This document shows, piece after piece, positions 7,594-16,754 of a stretch of 64,000 nucleotides of DNA. A program made the translations under genes and the position numbers. The stretch is from positions 1,054,001 to 1,118,000 of the forward strand of contig NZ_CP119785.1 in the NCBI RefSeq assembly GCF_029338235.1, read 5' to 3'. Every line of letters begins with the position of its first letter. Within the stretch, counting starts at the first letter, position 1. This DNA is from Haloarcula rara (lineage in GTDB: Archaea > Halobacteriota > Halobacteria > Halobacteriales > Haloarculaceae). Below the pieces are notes generated by a model. The model was not told the origin of the DNA and searched no databases. It worked only from the letters and a program-made list of their open reading frames with translations.

Positions 7594-9171
7594 TCACCAC
7601 GTCTCGAAGATGGCTTCGAGCAGTTTCCGCTCGCCGGCCCGGAGATGCTGGTGGAACGTAGAGGGGCAGATACCCATCGACTCGGCCAGTTCCTCGCCGG
7701 AGACGTCCCGCGGCCAGTCGAAAAACCCCCCGAGATACCCCTTCCGCAGCGCCGTGAGCTGTCGGTTCGTCAGCCGGTCCTCGAGGTCGCCCAGGAACGC
7801 CTGCCGGGAGACCGGCGGCTCGTCGCGCTCCCGGACAGAGAGCAGGTCGGTCCCGGGGTAGTGGTCCCTGACCTGTTCGACGATGCTTCTGGTTTCGGTC
7901 GTCGACGGGAGCGTGACGGTAAATCGGGCGTGTTCGGGCGTGACGACGATGTCGCGCGTCTCGGCGCCGCGGTCGGCCAGCACCGAGACGACCGGTGGGT
8001 CGGCAACGGTGAACTCGAACAGCGCCGTCGACTCGGCGGTCGAAACGTGGGTGACGGCGCTGACCTGCGGGTGGTCGCCGGCCACGGCACACACCGTCGA
8101 CGGGTCGTCGCTCTCGACCAGGAAGAACATCACCGTCTCCTCGCCGCCGGCGACGCTGCCGCCGTACTCCAGCCGACAGCCCAGTTCGCGGGCCAGTGCG
8201 ACGAAGAAGATGTCGTCGTCCCGAATCTGGAGTTCGAGTTCGGTGACGTTGTCCGCCGTGAGCAGCCGGCTCGTCTCGGTGGCGTCGATGGCGGTGGCGA
8301 CGGCCTGGCCCACCGCCCCGAGGACGGCCCGCTCGCGGGGGTCGAAGACGTCCGCACTGTCGGCGTACACCGTCAGCACGCCGTACAGGGACTCGCCGGC
8401 GACCAGCGGCACCGCCGCGAGGCTCGCGATATCGGCGTCGGCCAGCTCGGCGTGGGCCGGCCCGATGTCGTCCGTGAACTGTATCTCCTCGGTCCGGGCC
8501 GCCAGCGCGGCGGGGTCCTCGGCGGACAGCGAGATAGCCAAGTCCGTCTCGCGGTCGGCCGAAAGCGCCGCCGGTCGCAGCGTCTCGTCCCGCAGGTCGA
8601 ACTTCCCGACCCAGGCAAAGCGATAGGAGTCGACGGTCGCGAGCCGGTCGACGACCGTCTGCTGGATCGCGGCCCGCGAGTCCGCGCTCATCACGTCGTC
8701 CATGACGGCGGTGATGAGCCCCTCGACGCGGTCGACGAGATGCTGGAGGTTCGAGCGTTCCGCTTTGAGCTGTTCGCTGCGCCGTTCGGCGGCCAACTCG
8801 GCCAGTTTCCGTTGTGTGATATCGATGTGCGCGACGACGGCGCTGCCGTCGTCTTCGGGGGGAAGCGGCGCGACCCGCATCAGGAACCACTGCTTCTCGT
8901 CCGGGGAGTGACAGGGGTATTCGAGCGTAAAGAGCTCCTGCTCGCCGGCGATGACCGCCTCGATACCCTCGACGGCCTGTCCGGCGTACTCGTCAGCGTC
9001 GACATCGGTGGTCCCGAAGTAGTTCATCCCCTGCATCTCCCCCTCGTCGGCGCTGGCGAACTCCTGCCAGGCGCGGTTCGTAAAAAGAATCGTCCCCTCG
9101 TCGTCGAGGACAGCGATGTTGATGGGAAGCGTATCGAGCGTCGAGTGGACGAGCGTCTGGGGTGGTTGCAT
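7594..9171 (-). CDS. bat: Bat-type PAS-GAF-HTH regulator (bacterio-opsin activator)
   Basis: 525 aa, cytosolic. Domain order: PAS about 10-120 (NIAVLDDEGTILFTNRAWQEFA...FTLEYPCHSPDEKQWF), short coiled coil 125-160, GAF about 165-305 (ending VFDPRERAVLGAVGQAVATAI), a Bat-specific region about 315-450, and a C-terminal HTH_10 (DRLTNRQLTALRKGYLGGFF...SGEELAESMGICPSTFHQHLRAGERKLL). In Halobacterium the homologue activates bop, brp and crtB1 at low oxygen or in light. The location just upstream of crtB-crtY-brp supports the same job here. Domain architecture is certain; target genes are inferred. No bop gene is in the window. Confidence 0.9.
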   Translation of the reverse strand: MQPPQTLVHSTLDTLPINIAVLDDEGTILFTNRAWQEFASADEGEMQGMNYFGTTDVDADEYAGQAVEGIEAVIAGEQELFTLEYPCHSPDEKQWFLMRVAPLPPEDDGSAVVAHIDITQRKLAELAAERRSEQLKAERSNLQHLVDRVEGLITAVMDDVMSADSRAAIQQTVVDRLATVDSYRFAWVGKFDLRDETLRPAALSADRETDLAISLSAEDPAALAARTEEIQFTDDIGPAHAELADADIASLAAVPLVAGESLYGVLTVYADSADVFDPRERAVLGAVGQAVATAIDATETSRLLTADNVTELELQIRDDDIFFVALARELGCRLEYGGSVAGGEETVMFFLVESDDPSTVCAVAGDHPQVSAVTHVSTAESTALFEFTVADPPVVSVLADRGAETRDIVVTPEHARFTVTLPSTTETRSIVEQVRDHYPGTDLLSVRERDEPPVSRQAFLGDLEDRLTNRQLTALRKGYLGGFFDWPRDVSGEELAESMGICPSTFHQHLRAGERKLLEAIFETW

Positions 9172-9299
9172 GGTCGGGCCAGCGGCCTCACAGCCGATGT
9201 ATAGACTACTCGTGGCAGTTTGATAAACGTATGGCTGACCACCACGAACCGCTTGCCCGCTCGGAAAACAATTTATCCTGCCAGCCGCTACTCTCCCGT

Positions 9300-9572
9300 A
9301 TGTTCGGGTCCCGGCGCGACGGGGAGACGGTGACCTGCATCGCCTGTGGGGAGGAGTGCGCCCGGACGGACGCCCGCGAGTACGACAAGCACGGCGACCG
9401 CTGGGACCGACAGGACAAGTCCTTCGAGTATCTCTGTAAGACGTGTTTCACCGAGACCTGCCGCCAGCCACGCGACGGGCTGGAGGCGACGCTCGCGGCG
9501 GCCGAGGCGGGTGAAACCGACCGCGAGACCTTCCTGCGGCAGTACCACGAGCTGGCGGACGACCGGACGTAG
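9300..9572 (+). CDS. Small zinc-ribbon-like protein, uncharacterised haloarchaeal family
   Basis: 90 aa. CIACGEEC near residue 13 and CKTC plus a later Cys (FEYLCKTCFTETC) give two Cys clusters that probably bind zinc, joined by the conserved-looking DAREYDKHGDRWDRQDKSFEY. The C-terminal 30 residues are acidic and helical. The open frame extends further upstream, but a TATA-like AATTTATC about 27 nt before this ATG supports the short start. The sequence resembles a haloarchaea-only DUF family (DUF7562 from memory, not verified). Function unknown. Divergent from bat. Confidence 0.75.
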   Translation: MFGSRRDGETVTCIACGEECARTDAREYDKHGDRWDRQDKSFEYLCKTCFTETCRQPRDGLEATLAAAEAGETDRETFLRQYHELADDRT

Positions 9573-9752
9573 CGCAAATCAGGTCTCGCGACAGCTGTAA
9601 ACCGCCAGCCACGGCGCAGGAAAGCAAGTAGATGTCGAGGATGGACCGTTCGAACTCGCAGCTACAGCTAGGGTGGCGTTTTGGCGGATTCTACAGGCTG
9701 TAAGCGGCGAATGCTGTGTCAGCCAGTAGCAGCGGCGTAAATTCCATAGCGC

Positions 9753-9762
9753 GATATAAAAT
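9753..9762. promoter_or_regulatory. TATA-like element in a gene-free gap
   Basis: GATATAAAAT stands out in the 212-nt gap between the zinc protein (ends 9572) and the convergent membrane-protein gene (9785). No convincing reading frame follows in either direction, so it may promote a non-coding or antisense transcript, or be a chance match. Nothing else is recognised in the gap. Confidence 0.25.
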
Positions 9763-9784
9763 ACCGTCAGGGCCGCAGACCGCG

Positions 9785-10363
9785 TCACTCCGACTCCCGC
9801 CGCTGCTTTGCCGTGTCCGGCCGCGTCCGTCTGCTCTCGCGGTAGACGTCGCCGGCGGCCTCGCTGGTAGCGACGAACGTCCCGAGAGTGACCCCGTAGA
9901 CGGCGTGGCCGACGTGAAACACGAGCGCGTCCTCGGACTGAAGTTCGCGCCCGAGCAGTCGCACGAAGACGACCCGGGAACCGAACGCGGAGAGACCGAG
10001 CCCGTAGGCGACCCCGCTCAGCACGCTCAGGCGTTCCCGCGCGACGGGGTCGTCCACGTCGACGAAACTCGCCAGTATCCCGTAGACCGCACCGCCGATG
10101 ACGCCATAGAGGAGATGCAAGAGCAGCCCCGGCACGAAGTACTCTTCCACGTCGCCACCGCCGACGAACCGCGCCCAGAACTCCGCCGTCGGCGGGAGCG
10201 CCTTGAAGACGGGAATGCGGTAGACGGTCATCACGACCGTCGCGACGAGGCCCCCGACACAGCCTCGCGCGAGCGAGCGGAGGAGTCGTGCCCGTGATGG
10301 CACGCGGAGAGTCCGTTCCTCGGCCTGTCGACGCTCGGACGCTGTCTGGTGACCGGTAGACAT
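9785..10363 (-). CDS. Integral membrane protein, DUF6789-like
   Basis: 192 aa. A basic N-terminus of about 28 residues is followed by four hydrophobic segments: GGLVATVVMTVYRIPVF, YFVPGLLLHLLYGVIGGAVYGILASF, LSGVAYGLGLSAFGSRVVF and FHVGHAVYGVTLGTFVA. The VGHAVYGVTLG and LLYGVIGGAVYG glycine-rich helices, with His, occur in small haloarchaeal membrane proteins such as the one at 33873-34334. Function unknown. It is divergent from the RNB nuclease gene. Confidence 0.75.
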   Translation of the reverse strand: MSTGHQTASERRQAEERTLRVPSRARLLRSLARGCVGGLVATVVMTVYRIPVFKALPPTAEFWARFVGGGDVEEYFVPGLLLHLLYGVIGGAVYGILASFVDVDDPVARERLSVLSGVAYGLGLSAFGSRVVFVRLLGRELQSEDALVFHVGHAVYGVTLGTFVATSEAAGDVYRESRRTRPDTAKQRRESE

Positions 10364-10508
10364 TATTCTAATCTGACAGATGTGGCGAGACCATTTCTAT
10401 CTGGGGGTGGTCGGCGGCGCTCGCTCGGGCCGGCGCTCTCGGACACACCGACCGGCGGCTGTCGGGCGCCCCGACAGCCCTAACTACACCGTGGGCGTAG
10501 CCGGGGGC

Positions 10509-11825
10509 ATGAATACCGAAGACGCCCAGTCGGCGGCCGGCACCGCCGAGGGGCAAGGCCCCGTCGAAATCGACGAGGAGATGGCCCGCCACCTCGCGAA
10601 CAAGCGCGAGGAGCTGTTCGAGAAGTTCGGCATCCGCGACGAGTTCCCGCCCGAGGTCCTCGAAGAGGCCGAGGCCCGAACCGAGGACGTCTACGCCGAA
10701 ATCCAGTCCGAAATCGACGAGCGCGATGACCTCCGAGAGATGACGACGTGGACCACCGACCCCATCGACGCCCAGGACTTCGACGACGCCATCTCCGTCG
10801 AAGAGCGAGAGGAGGAGTACGTCCTCTGGGTCCATATCGCCGACGTGACCCACTACGTCAACCCCGAGACAGCGATGTGGGAGGAGGCCGTCGAACGGGG
10901 CAACACGGTCTATCTACCGGACTACACCATCCACATGCTCCCGCCGGTGCTCGCCGAGACCGTCTGCTCGCTCGTGCCCAACGAGGAGCGGCTCGCCCAC
11001 ACCGTCGAGATGCACCTAGACAAGGAGAACCTCGGCTACGAGGAGATTGACATCTACAAGTCCGTCATCGAGAGCGACGCCCGCCTCACCTACACCGAAG
11101 CCGAGAACATTCTCGACGACCCTGACAGCGCCGACGACCTGCTGGAAGATACCAGCGTGGACCTCGCTGAGAAGACGGAACTGGTCTGGGAGCTGGCCGA
11201 CCGGATGCACGAACAGCGCAAGGAGGAGGGGTCGCTCGTCCTGAACCCGGCCCGTGACCGCGCCCACACCATCATCGAGGAGTGTATGCTGAAGGCGAAC
11301 AAGGCCGTCACCCACGAGCTGATGTGGAATCGCGGCGTCGAGGCGATGTACCGGGTCCACCCACAGCCCAGCCCCGACGAGTGGGACGAGGCCTTAGTCG
11401 AGATACAGGAACTCGACGGCGTCTCCATCCCGGGGTCGGCGTGGGACGACCCGCGGAAGGCTGTCAACGCCACGCTCGAGGAAGCGCCGGGGCGCCAGCT
11501 CGATAAGATTCAGTGGGCCGTGATGAAAGTGATGCCCCGCGCGAAGTACATGAACGACCCCTTCGGGGGCCACCACGCGCTGAACTTCGAGATATACGGT
11601 CACTTCACCTCGCCGATTCGACGGCTCTCGGATCTCATCAACCACTGGATCGTCTACAGCAACGACGTGCCCGAGGACCTCGTTGCCCTGTGTGACCGCG
11701 CCAGCGACCGCCAGAAGGACGCCGAGCAGTGCGAACGCGAGTACAAGCAGTTCCTCGAGGAGGTCGGGCTGGACGCGTCGGCGGTGAACAACCGCGGGCT
11801 AGAAGTCGTCGACGACGAGGAGTAG
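10509..11825 (+). CDS. RNB-domain ribonuclease (short RNase II/R family)
   Basis: 438 aa. It is a 3'-5' exoribonuclease by family. The RNB catalytic signature DPIDAQDFDDA is at about 84-94, with Asp84, Asp90, Asp92 and Asp93 as likely metal ligands. Further RNB blocks are LPDYTIHMLPPVLAETVCSLVPNEER split around 135-160, ECMLKANKAV and HFTSPIRRLSDLINH. Neither a cold-shock domain at the N-terminus nor an S1 domain at the C-terminus is present, so it is shorter than bacterial RNase R (about 800 aa), as in other haloarchaea. The start MNTEDAQSA was chosen over an upstream extension lacking coding character. Confidence 0.9.
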   Translation: MNTEDAQSAAGTAEGQGPVEIDEEMARHLANKREELFEKFGIRDEFPPEVLEEAEARTEDVYAEIQSEIDERDDLREMTTWTTDPIDAQDFDDAISVEEREEEYVLWVHIADVTHYVNPETAMWEEAVERGNTVYLPDYTIHMLPPVLAETVCSLVPNEERLAHTVEMHLDKENLGYEEIDIYKSVIESDARLTYTEAENILDDPDSADDLLEDTSVDLAEKTELVWELADRMHEQRKEEGSLVLNPARDRAHTIIEECMLKANKAVTHELMWNRGVEAMYRVHPQPSPDEWDEALVEIQELDGVSIPGSAWDDPRKAVNATLEEAPGRQLDKIQWAVMKVMPRAKYMNDPFGGHHALNFEIYGHFTSPIRRLSDLINHWIVYSNDVPEDLVALCDRASDRQKDAEQCEREYKQFLEEVGLDASAVNNRGLEVVDDEE

Positions 11826-11842
11826 ATGGTTCTATTCGCCGG

Positions 11843-12187
11843 CTAGCGACTCTCGACGAGGTGCTCGTGGCTCCACTCGAGCAGCTCCTCGATAGTGGGC
11901 TCGAGGTCCTGTCCAGCGGGAGTCAGCGAGTAGTTCACCCGGACGGGTTTGTCCTCGACCACGTCGCGGACGACCAGCCCGGCCTCCTGTAAGTCGTCCA
12001 GTGCCTCCGACAGCACCTTATCTGAGATGCCGTCGATTCGGCCCTTCATGTCGTTAAAACCCAGCGGTCCGTCGGTGAGAAGCGTGTACAGCAATACCGG
12101 GTGCCATTTTTTGCCCAGTATGGCGGTCGCTCGGCGGAGGGGCTCGCTCCCTGCGTGGGTACCTGTCGGGCCCCCATGCCCAGTCAT
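11843..12187 (-). CDS. HxlR-family winged-helix transcriptional regulator
   Basis: 114 aa. The HxlR fold is clear: LGKKWHPVLLYTLLTDGPLGFNDMKGRIDGISDKVLSEALDDLQEAGLV followed by a wing (VNYSLTPAGQDLEPTIEELLEW). It binds DNA as a dimer. It is divergently transcribed from the ABC transporter pair with only 41 nt between the starts, which contain GGATAATATAG, so it probably controls that transporter and itself. The ligand is unknown. Confidence 0.9.
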   Translation of the reverse strand: MTGHGGPTGTHAGSEPLRRATAILGKKWHPVLLYTLLTDGPLGFNDMKGRIDGISDKVLSEALDDLQEAGLVVRDVVEDKPVRVNYSLTPAGQDLEPTIEELLEWSHEHLVESR

Positions 12188-12228
12188 GTTCTCGCGTTCC
12201 CACCGGTGGATAATATAGCTACGGGCCG

Positions 12229-13008
12229 ATGGGCAAACGATTTGACGCTTCGACCGCCAGTCGGGACGTGAGCTCGCCGACGCTTGCGATTCGAACAGAC
12301 GGCCTGCGGAAACGGTACGGTGACGCTGTCGCCGTCGACGACCTCGACCTCACTGTCGAGTCGGGGAGCGTCTTCGGCTTTCTCGGTCCCAACGGGGCCG
12401 GGAAGACCTCCACCATCCGCATCCTGACGACGCTGACCGAACCGACCGCGGGCAGTGCGCACGTCGCCGGCCACCCCGTCAGCGACCGGCCGACCGTGGT
12501 CGAACACATCGGCTTTCTCCCCGAGGAGCCGCCGCTGTACGACGAACTCACCGGCCGCGAGCAACTGGAGTACATCGCCGGGCTGCGCGGCCACGAGGAC
12601 TGGGACCGAGTGGAGGCGCTGCTTTCCCGGTTCGACCTCGCCGCGGACGCCGACCGCCGGGTCGGGACCTACTCGAAGGGGATGAAACAGAAGCTCGGCC
12701 TGGTGCAGGCGCTCCTCCACGACCCCGACGTGCTCTTTCTGGACGAGCCGACGAGCGGGCTCGATCCCAGAGCGGCCCGCACCGTGCGAAACACCATCGA
12801 CGAGGTCGCCGCCGCGGAGACGACCGTGTTCCTCTCGACGCACATCCTCCCGGTCGTCGAGGAGCTTGCCGACACCGTCGGCGTGCTCTACGACGGCGAG
12901 CTCGTGGCCGAGGGAGCGCCGGCGGAACTGACCGCCCGGGCCGAAACCGGGACCACGCTGGAAGACGTGTTCCTCGACGTCACCAGCGACGACCACGCGG
13001 AGCGATGA
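12229..13008 (+). CDS. ABC transporter ATP-binding protein
   Basis: 259 aa. Walker A GPNGAGKTS (53-61), signature YSKGMKQKLGLVQAL and Walker B VLFLDEPTSGLDP, with an H-loop STHILP. The DrrA/CcmA-type sequence suggests an exporter or ABC-2 type system. It overlaps the permease gene by four bases (ATGA), so the two are translationally coupled. An alternative GTG start 13 codons downstream (VSSPTLAIRTDGL) would remove the poorly conserved N-terminus. The substrate is unknown. Confidence 0.93.
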   Translation: MGKRFDASTASRDVSSPTLAIRTDGLRKRYGDAVAVDDLDLTVESGSVFGFLGPNGAGKTSTIRILTTLTEPTAGSAHVAGHPVSDRPTVVEHIGFLPEEPPLYDELTGREQLEYIAGLRGHEDWDRVEALLSRFDLAADADRRVGTYSKGMKQKLGLVQALLHDPDVLFLDEPTSGLDPRAARTVRNTIDEVAAAETTVFLSTHILPVVEELADTVGVLYDGELVAEGAPAELTARAETGTTLEDVFLDVTSDDHAER

Positions 13009-14609
13009 CCCGCCCGGACCCCGGGCGAAGTGCCCGCATCGCACGGCTGGAACTTCGCCGCACGTGGCGCGCGGTCACCGACAGCACCCGTGGCCTTCTC
13101 CTGCTGGCCGGCGGGCTGGCGCTCCTCGCGCTGTACAGTCTCGCCATCGGTATCGCGGCGTTCGCCGGTGGGACCGAACTGGAACGGACCAGTCCCGAGG
13201 CGGTCCGGTTCGTGACAACGGTGGTACTTGGCGGTCTCGGCGGAACGGTCGCGTTCGTCGTGGTCCAGCGGACGGTCAAGACAAACGGCGACCCCGACGC
13301 GGCCGACGGGCTGTTGACGACTGTTCCCTACGAGGACGTGCTGGTCGGACTGGTCGGTGCCGAGGTCGGTCGCGTCCTCGCGCTGCTTGCGCTCCCGCTG
13401 AGCGCGCTCGTCGTCGGCGTGACCCTCGGGAGCGGGCTCGCCCTGCTCGGTGTCGCGGTGGCCGTGACGACAGTCGTCGTGGCGACGGTCGCGACGGTCG
13501 GGAGCTACGCGGCCGGGCTCGCGGTGAAGCTGCTCGTCGCCCGCTCGGCGTTCGTGGCACGCCACCGGACCGCACTCGGCGCGGTGGTGTCGCTGCTCGT
13601 CCTCACAGGCTGGGTCGTGGCCACAGATGAAAACAGCGCCCGGCTGGTACTCCTGCGGGAAGCGGCCCGGTCGCCGCTGGCCTGGACCGGCGATATCCTG
13701 CTCCTTTCGGTCCCGTCCCTGAGTGGTGACCCAGTCGCCGCGGGTGTCGCAGCTGCCGGGCTGCTCGGCGTGCTGGCAGTCGCCGGGGTCGCCTGTGGCT
13801 GGCTGGCCGAGCGGGTCTGGTACGGCGACCCCGTCCGGCCCGACCACGTCTTCGACGCCACCGGACGGACGCTGTCGGACCGCCTGCTCGGGGACCGGGT
13901 CTCGACCGCGACCCGCGTGGTCGCACAGAAGTCGTGGCTCCGTGCGAAGCGAGCGCCCTTTACTGTCCAGTTCGCCTTCGCGCCGTTCTTTCTGATAGCG
14001 TTCAGGCTCGAGAGCGTCATCCTCGAGGGGACCGTCCCGCCGAATCTCCCGCTGCTCGTCGGGCTGGCGGGCGCGACGGGGACCGGCGCGGCGTTCACGC
14101 TCAATCCGCTCGGCAGCGAAGAACGGGTCCTCCCGCTGACGCTGACCGCGACGCTCTCGGGCCGGGCGTTCGTCACCGGCCTGGTCCTCGCCGGCGCGCT
14201 CCCGGGAGTGGCTGCGACGGCGCTGCTCGTCGCCGGTGTCGGTCTCGCCGGCGGGCTGGCACCGGTCACGCTCGCCGCGGCGCTCGTGACAGCGCTGTCG
14301 GCGGCAGCCGCGGCCCCAGCTATCGCCGCCGCGGCGGGCGTCGTGTTCCCCAAGTTCGGCCGAACGACTGTCGGGGACAGAACGGTCGTTATCCCGAGTG
14401 CGCTGGCTTTCGGGAGCTATCTCGCCGTCCTCGGCGTCGTCGCAGCCCCCGGGACCGTCGCCACACTGTCGCTGCTCGGCACCGCACCGGTCAGCGCGCC
14501 GCGCCCGCTCGCGAGCGGGGTCGCGGCGACCGTCCTGCTCGCGGCCGTCGCTGGGACGAGCGGGTTTCTGTACGCGGCCACCCGCGTCGGGACCTACCGA
14601 CTCGACTGA
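13005..14609 (+). CDS. ABC transporter permease, polytopic membrane protein
   Basis: 534 aa with about twelve hydrophobic, Ala/Gly/Val-rich segments and short loops. It overlaps the upstream ATPase gene by ATGA and is the obvious membrane partner. The N-terminus (ARIARLELRRTWRAVTDSTRG) is a cytosolic amphipathic segment typical of ABC-2 permeases. The length of about 530 aa fits haloarchaeal two-gene exporters where one large permease replaces two half permeases. No substrate can be predicted. Confidence 0.88.
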   Translation: MTRPDPGRSARIARLELRRTWRAVTDSTRGLLLLAGGLALLALYSLAIGIAAFAGGTELERTSPEAVRFVTTVVLGGLGGTVAFVVVQRTVKTNGDPDAADGLLTTVPYEDVLVGLVGAEVGRVLALLALPLSALVVGVTLGSGLALLGVAVAVTTVVVATVATVGSYAAGLAVKLLVARSAFVARHRTALGAVVSLLVLTGWVVATDENSARLVLLREAARSPLAWTGDILLLSVPSLSGDPVAAGVAAAGLLGVLAVAGVACGWLAERVWYGDPVRPDHVFDATGRTLSDRLLGDRVSTATRVVAQKSWLRAKRAPFTVQFAFAPFFLIAFRLESVILEGTVPPNLPLLVGLAGATGTGAAFTLNPLGSEERVLPLTLTATLSGRAFVTGLVLAGALPGVAATALLVAGVGLAGGLAPVTLAAALVTALSAAAAAPAIAAAAGVVFPKFGRTTVGDRTVVIPSALAFGSYLAVLGVVAAPGTVATLSLLGTAPVSAPRPLASGVAATVLLAAVAGTSGFLYAATRVGTYRLD

Positions 14610-14612
14610 CGG

Positions 14613-15221
14613 TCAACAGACCGGCTTCGGGTCCAGCCCCATTGACTCGAGCGCCGACGCGTACTCCTCGTAGGCGACCCCGACCGCCTCGACGGCCGCG
14701 TCTCGCGCCTGCTCACGTCCTGACGCATCGAGCGCCTCGAGGGCCTCGCGGGCCAGGTCGAGGTCGCTCGCGTCGCTTCGGAGCTCCCGGACCACGTCGG
14801 CGCTGCTCTCGTCGGCCTCGTTGACGAAGAAGCTCACCACCTGCAGGTAGAACCGGTCGAGCACGAGCGGAACCGCGACGAGCCCCGCTCCGACCCGCTT
14901 AGGAGTGCCTTCGAGGGTATCGAGGTGCGACGAGAGCGCGTCGGGCTCGCCCGGCGCCGGGTCGATTCGCTCTGCCCGCTCGCTCGCCGCCCGCCCGGCC
15001 CGGTCGAAGGCGTCGGCGATAGCGTCACCGCCCGCAGTGTCGCCCGCCCAGCTCTCGAGCGCGTCGGCGACACCGGCCTCCCGAGTCGCCGCGGCCGTCC
15101 AGATAGCCTCGGCCGAGAGGTCCGCACCAGTCGCCGCGATGAGCGCCTTGTCCGAGCCGATGCGGCTTCGCTCGGTCGTCGTCGCCTCTTCGACAGCCGC
15201 GATAGTGTCGGCGGCGTCCAT
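14613..15221 (-). CDS. Helical, acidic protein of unknown function
   Basis: 202 aa, Ala/Glu/Asp-rich, predicted almost entirely helical (MDAADTIAAVEEATTTERSR..., then KALIAATGADLSAEAIWTAAATREAG). The repeated helix pattern and internal hydrophobic helix LVAVPLVLDRFYLQVVSFFV suggest a four-helix-bundle or ferritin-like fold, but the ExxH metal ligands of ferritins are not evident. Haloarchaeal homologues have been named 'transcription antitermination protein' in databases, for which I see no sequence support. The start MDAADT was preferred over MYVRSGPVWG, 10 codons earlier. Confidence 0.7.
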   Translation of the reverse strand: MDAADTIAAVEEATTTERSRIGSDKALIAATGADLSAEAIWTAAATREAGVADALESWAGDTAGGDAIADAFDRAGRAASERAERIDPAPGEPDALSSHLDTLEGTPKRVGAGLVAVPLVLDRFYLQVVSFFVNEADESSADVVRELRSDASDLDLAREALEALDASGREQARDAAVEAVGVAYEEYASALESMGLDPKPVC

Positions 15222-15291
15222 ACCCCACACAGGACCGCTCCGGACATACATCCTCCGCCCGATTTATCGGCGCCCGTCACCTTACCCCGGT

Positions 15292-16464
15292 ATGGCCGAG
15301 AACCCACCAGACCCGCCGGCCGAGCACCCCTCGCTCTCGGCGGCGACGCTGAAAGAACGGCTCGACGCGGGCGACTCCGTCCGACTGCTCGACGTCCGCG
15401 ACCGCGACGAGTTCGAGAGCTGGCACATCGACGGCCCGACCGTCACGGCGACCCAGCTTCCCTTCGCGAAGTTCCTGCAGGCGAAAGTGACCGGCGACGT
15501 CGACGGGCTGCTCGACGACGTCGCGGGCGAAGGCCCTATCACCGCCGTCTGTGCCCGCGGCGAGGCCAGCGCCTTCGTCGCCGGTCTGCTGGTCGACCAC
15601 GGCGTCGACGCCCGGAACCTCGCCGACGGCATGGAGGGGTGGGCACGGCTCTACGACGCCCACGAACTGCCCACCGACGCGGCGACCGTCCTGCAGTACG
15701 AGCGCCCCGCGTCGGGCTGTCTCTCCTACCTGGTCGTCAGCGACGGCGAGGCCGCCGTCGTCGACCCCCTGCGAGCCTTTAGCGACCGCTACGTCGCCGA
15801 CGCCGCCGCCCGCGACGCGACGCTGCGCTACGCTGTCGACACCCACGTCCACGCCGACCACCTCAGCGGCATCCGCCAGCTCGCCAGCGGCCACGGCGCC
15901 GAACCAGTCGTCCCCGCCCCCGCCGTCGACCGCGGGATCACGTTCGACGTGACTGTGCTCCCCGGCGACGGCTCGCTCGCGGTCGGCTCGGCCACCCTCG
16001 AGGCGATTCCGTTGCCGGGCCACACCACCGGGATGACCGGCTTCCGCGTCGGCGACACGCTGCTTTCCGGCGACAGTATCTTCCTGGAGAGCGTCGCCCG
16101 CCCGGACCTCGAAGCCGGGGATGACGGCGCCCCCGACCTCGCACGCACGCTCTACGAGACCCTGACCGAGCGGCTGGCGAAACTACCAGACGAGACGGTC
16201 GTCGCGCCGGGCCACCGCAGCGAGACGACCGACCCCGCCGAGGACGATACCTACACCGCTCGGCTCGGCGAGCTACGGGACCGGCTCCCAGCGCTCGCGC
16301 TCGACCGCGAGAGCTTCGTCGAGCGCCTCTGTGGCGACATCCCCCCACGGCCCGCCAACTTCGAGCGCATCGTCGCCATCAATCTTGGCACCGACGCGGC
16401 CGACGACGACACCGCGTTCGAACTGGAGCTAGGCCCAAACAACTGCGCGGCGGCGCCGCTCTAG
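15292..16464 (+). CDS. Rhodanese-metallo-beta-lactamase fusion protein
   Basis: 390 aa. N-terminal rhodanese domain (about 12-125) with active-site Cys87 in VCARGEAS, then a glyoxalase II-like metallo-beta-lactamase domain with HVHADH at 185-190 and further ligand motifs PLPGHTTGMTG, LSGDSIF and VAPGHRS. This combination matches sulfur-transfer/persulfide dioxygenase-type enzymes that oxidise glutathione or low-molecular-weight persulfides, though here the rhodanese is N-terminal. A TATA-like TTTATC about 27 nt before the ATG supports the start. Its stop codon overlaps the convergent gene's stop in a shared CTAG. Confidence 0.9.
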   Translation: MAENPPDPPAEHPSLSAATLKERLDAGDSVRLLDVRDRDEFESWHIDGPTVTATQLPFAKFLQAKVTGDVDGLLDDVAGEGPITAVCARGEASAFVAGLLVDHGVDARNLADGMEGWARLYDAHELPTDAATVLQYERPASGCLSYLVVSDGEAAVVDPLRAFSDRYVADAAARDATLRYAVDTHVHADHLSGIRQLASGHGAEPVVPAPAVDRGITFDVTVLPGDGSLAVGSATLEAIPLPGHTTGMTGFRVGDTLLSGDSIFLESVARPDLEAGDDGAPDLARTLYETLTERLAKLPDETVVAPGHRSETTDPAEDDTYTARLGELRDRLPALALDRESFVERLCGDIPPRPANFERIVAINLGTDAADDDTAFELELGPNNCAAAPL

Positions 16465-16754
16465 AACGGCAACTTGCTGCGGAGTTTGTCGAGTAGCGAC
16501 ACGTCCTCGTCGTTCGTCTCCGGCCCCACCACGTCCTCGTCGGGCAGGATGAGCGTCCGCTCCTCGTCCTTCTCGACGACGATGAGGTCGTCGTCTTTCA
16601 GCGCAGCCAACGCGTCCTCGATCTGGTCGATGGTCACGTCGGCTCGCGAGCGAATCTCGAACACCGTCATCCCCTCCTGGTGGCGGTCCGCGAGCGCGTC
16701 GAGTACCACAACCTCCGTCTCGTCCCGATTGCGGTACTCCGGCTTCGCTCTCAT
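16461..16754 (-). CDS. Small winged-helix-like protein (DUF6432-like)
   Basis: 97 aa. The sequence MRAKPEYRNRDETEVVVLDALADRHQEGMTVFEIRSRADVTIDQIEDALAALKDDDLIVVEKD (written in pieces of the chain) reads as a winged helix: three helices then a beta wing, with LDALADR as helix 1 and IDQIEDALAALKDDDL as recognition helix. The start MRAKPEYRN is preferred over a 14-residue upstream extension. It resembles a haloarchaeal DUF family (number recalled, not verified). A DNA-binding role is inferred. It is convergent with the rhodanese-MBL gene. Confidence 0.75.
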   Translation of the reverse strand: MRAKPEYRNRDETEVVVLDALADRHQEGMTVFEIRSRADVTIDQIEDALAALKDDDLIVVEKDEERTLILPDEDVVGPETNDEDVSLLDKLRSKLPF

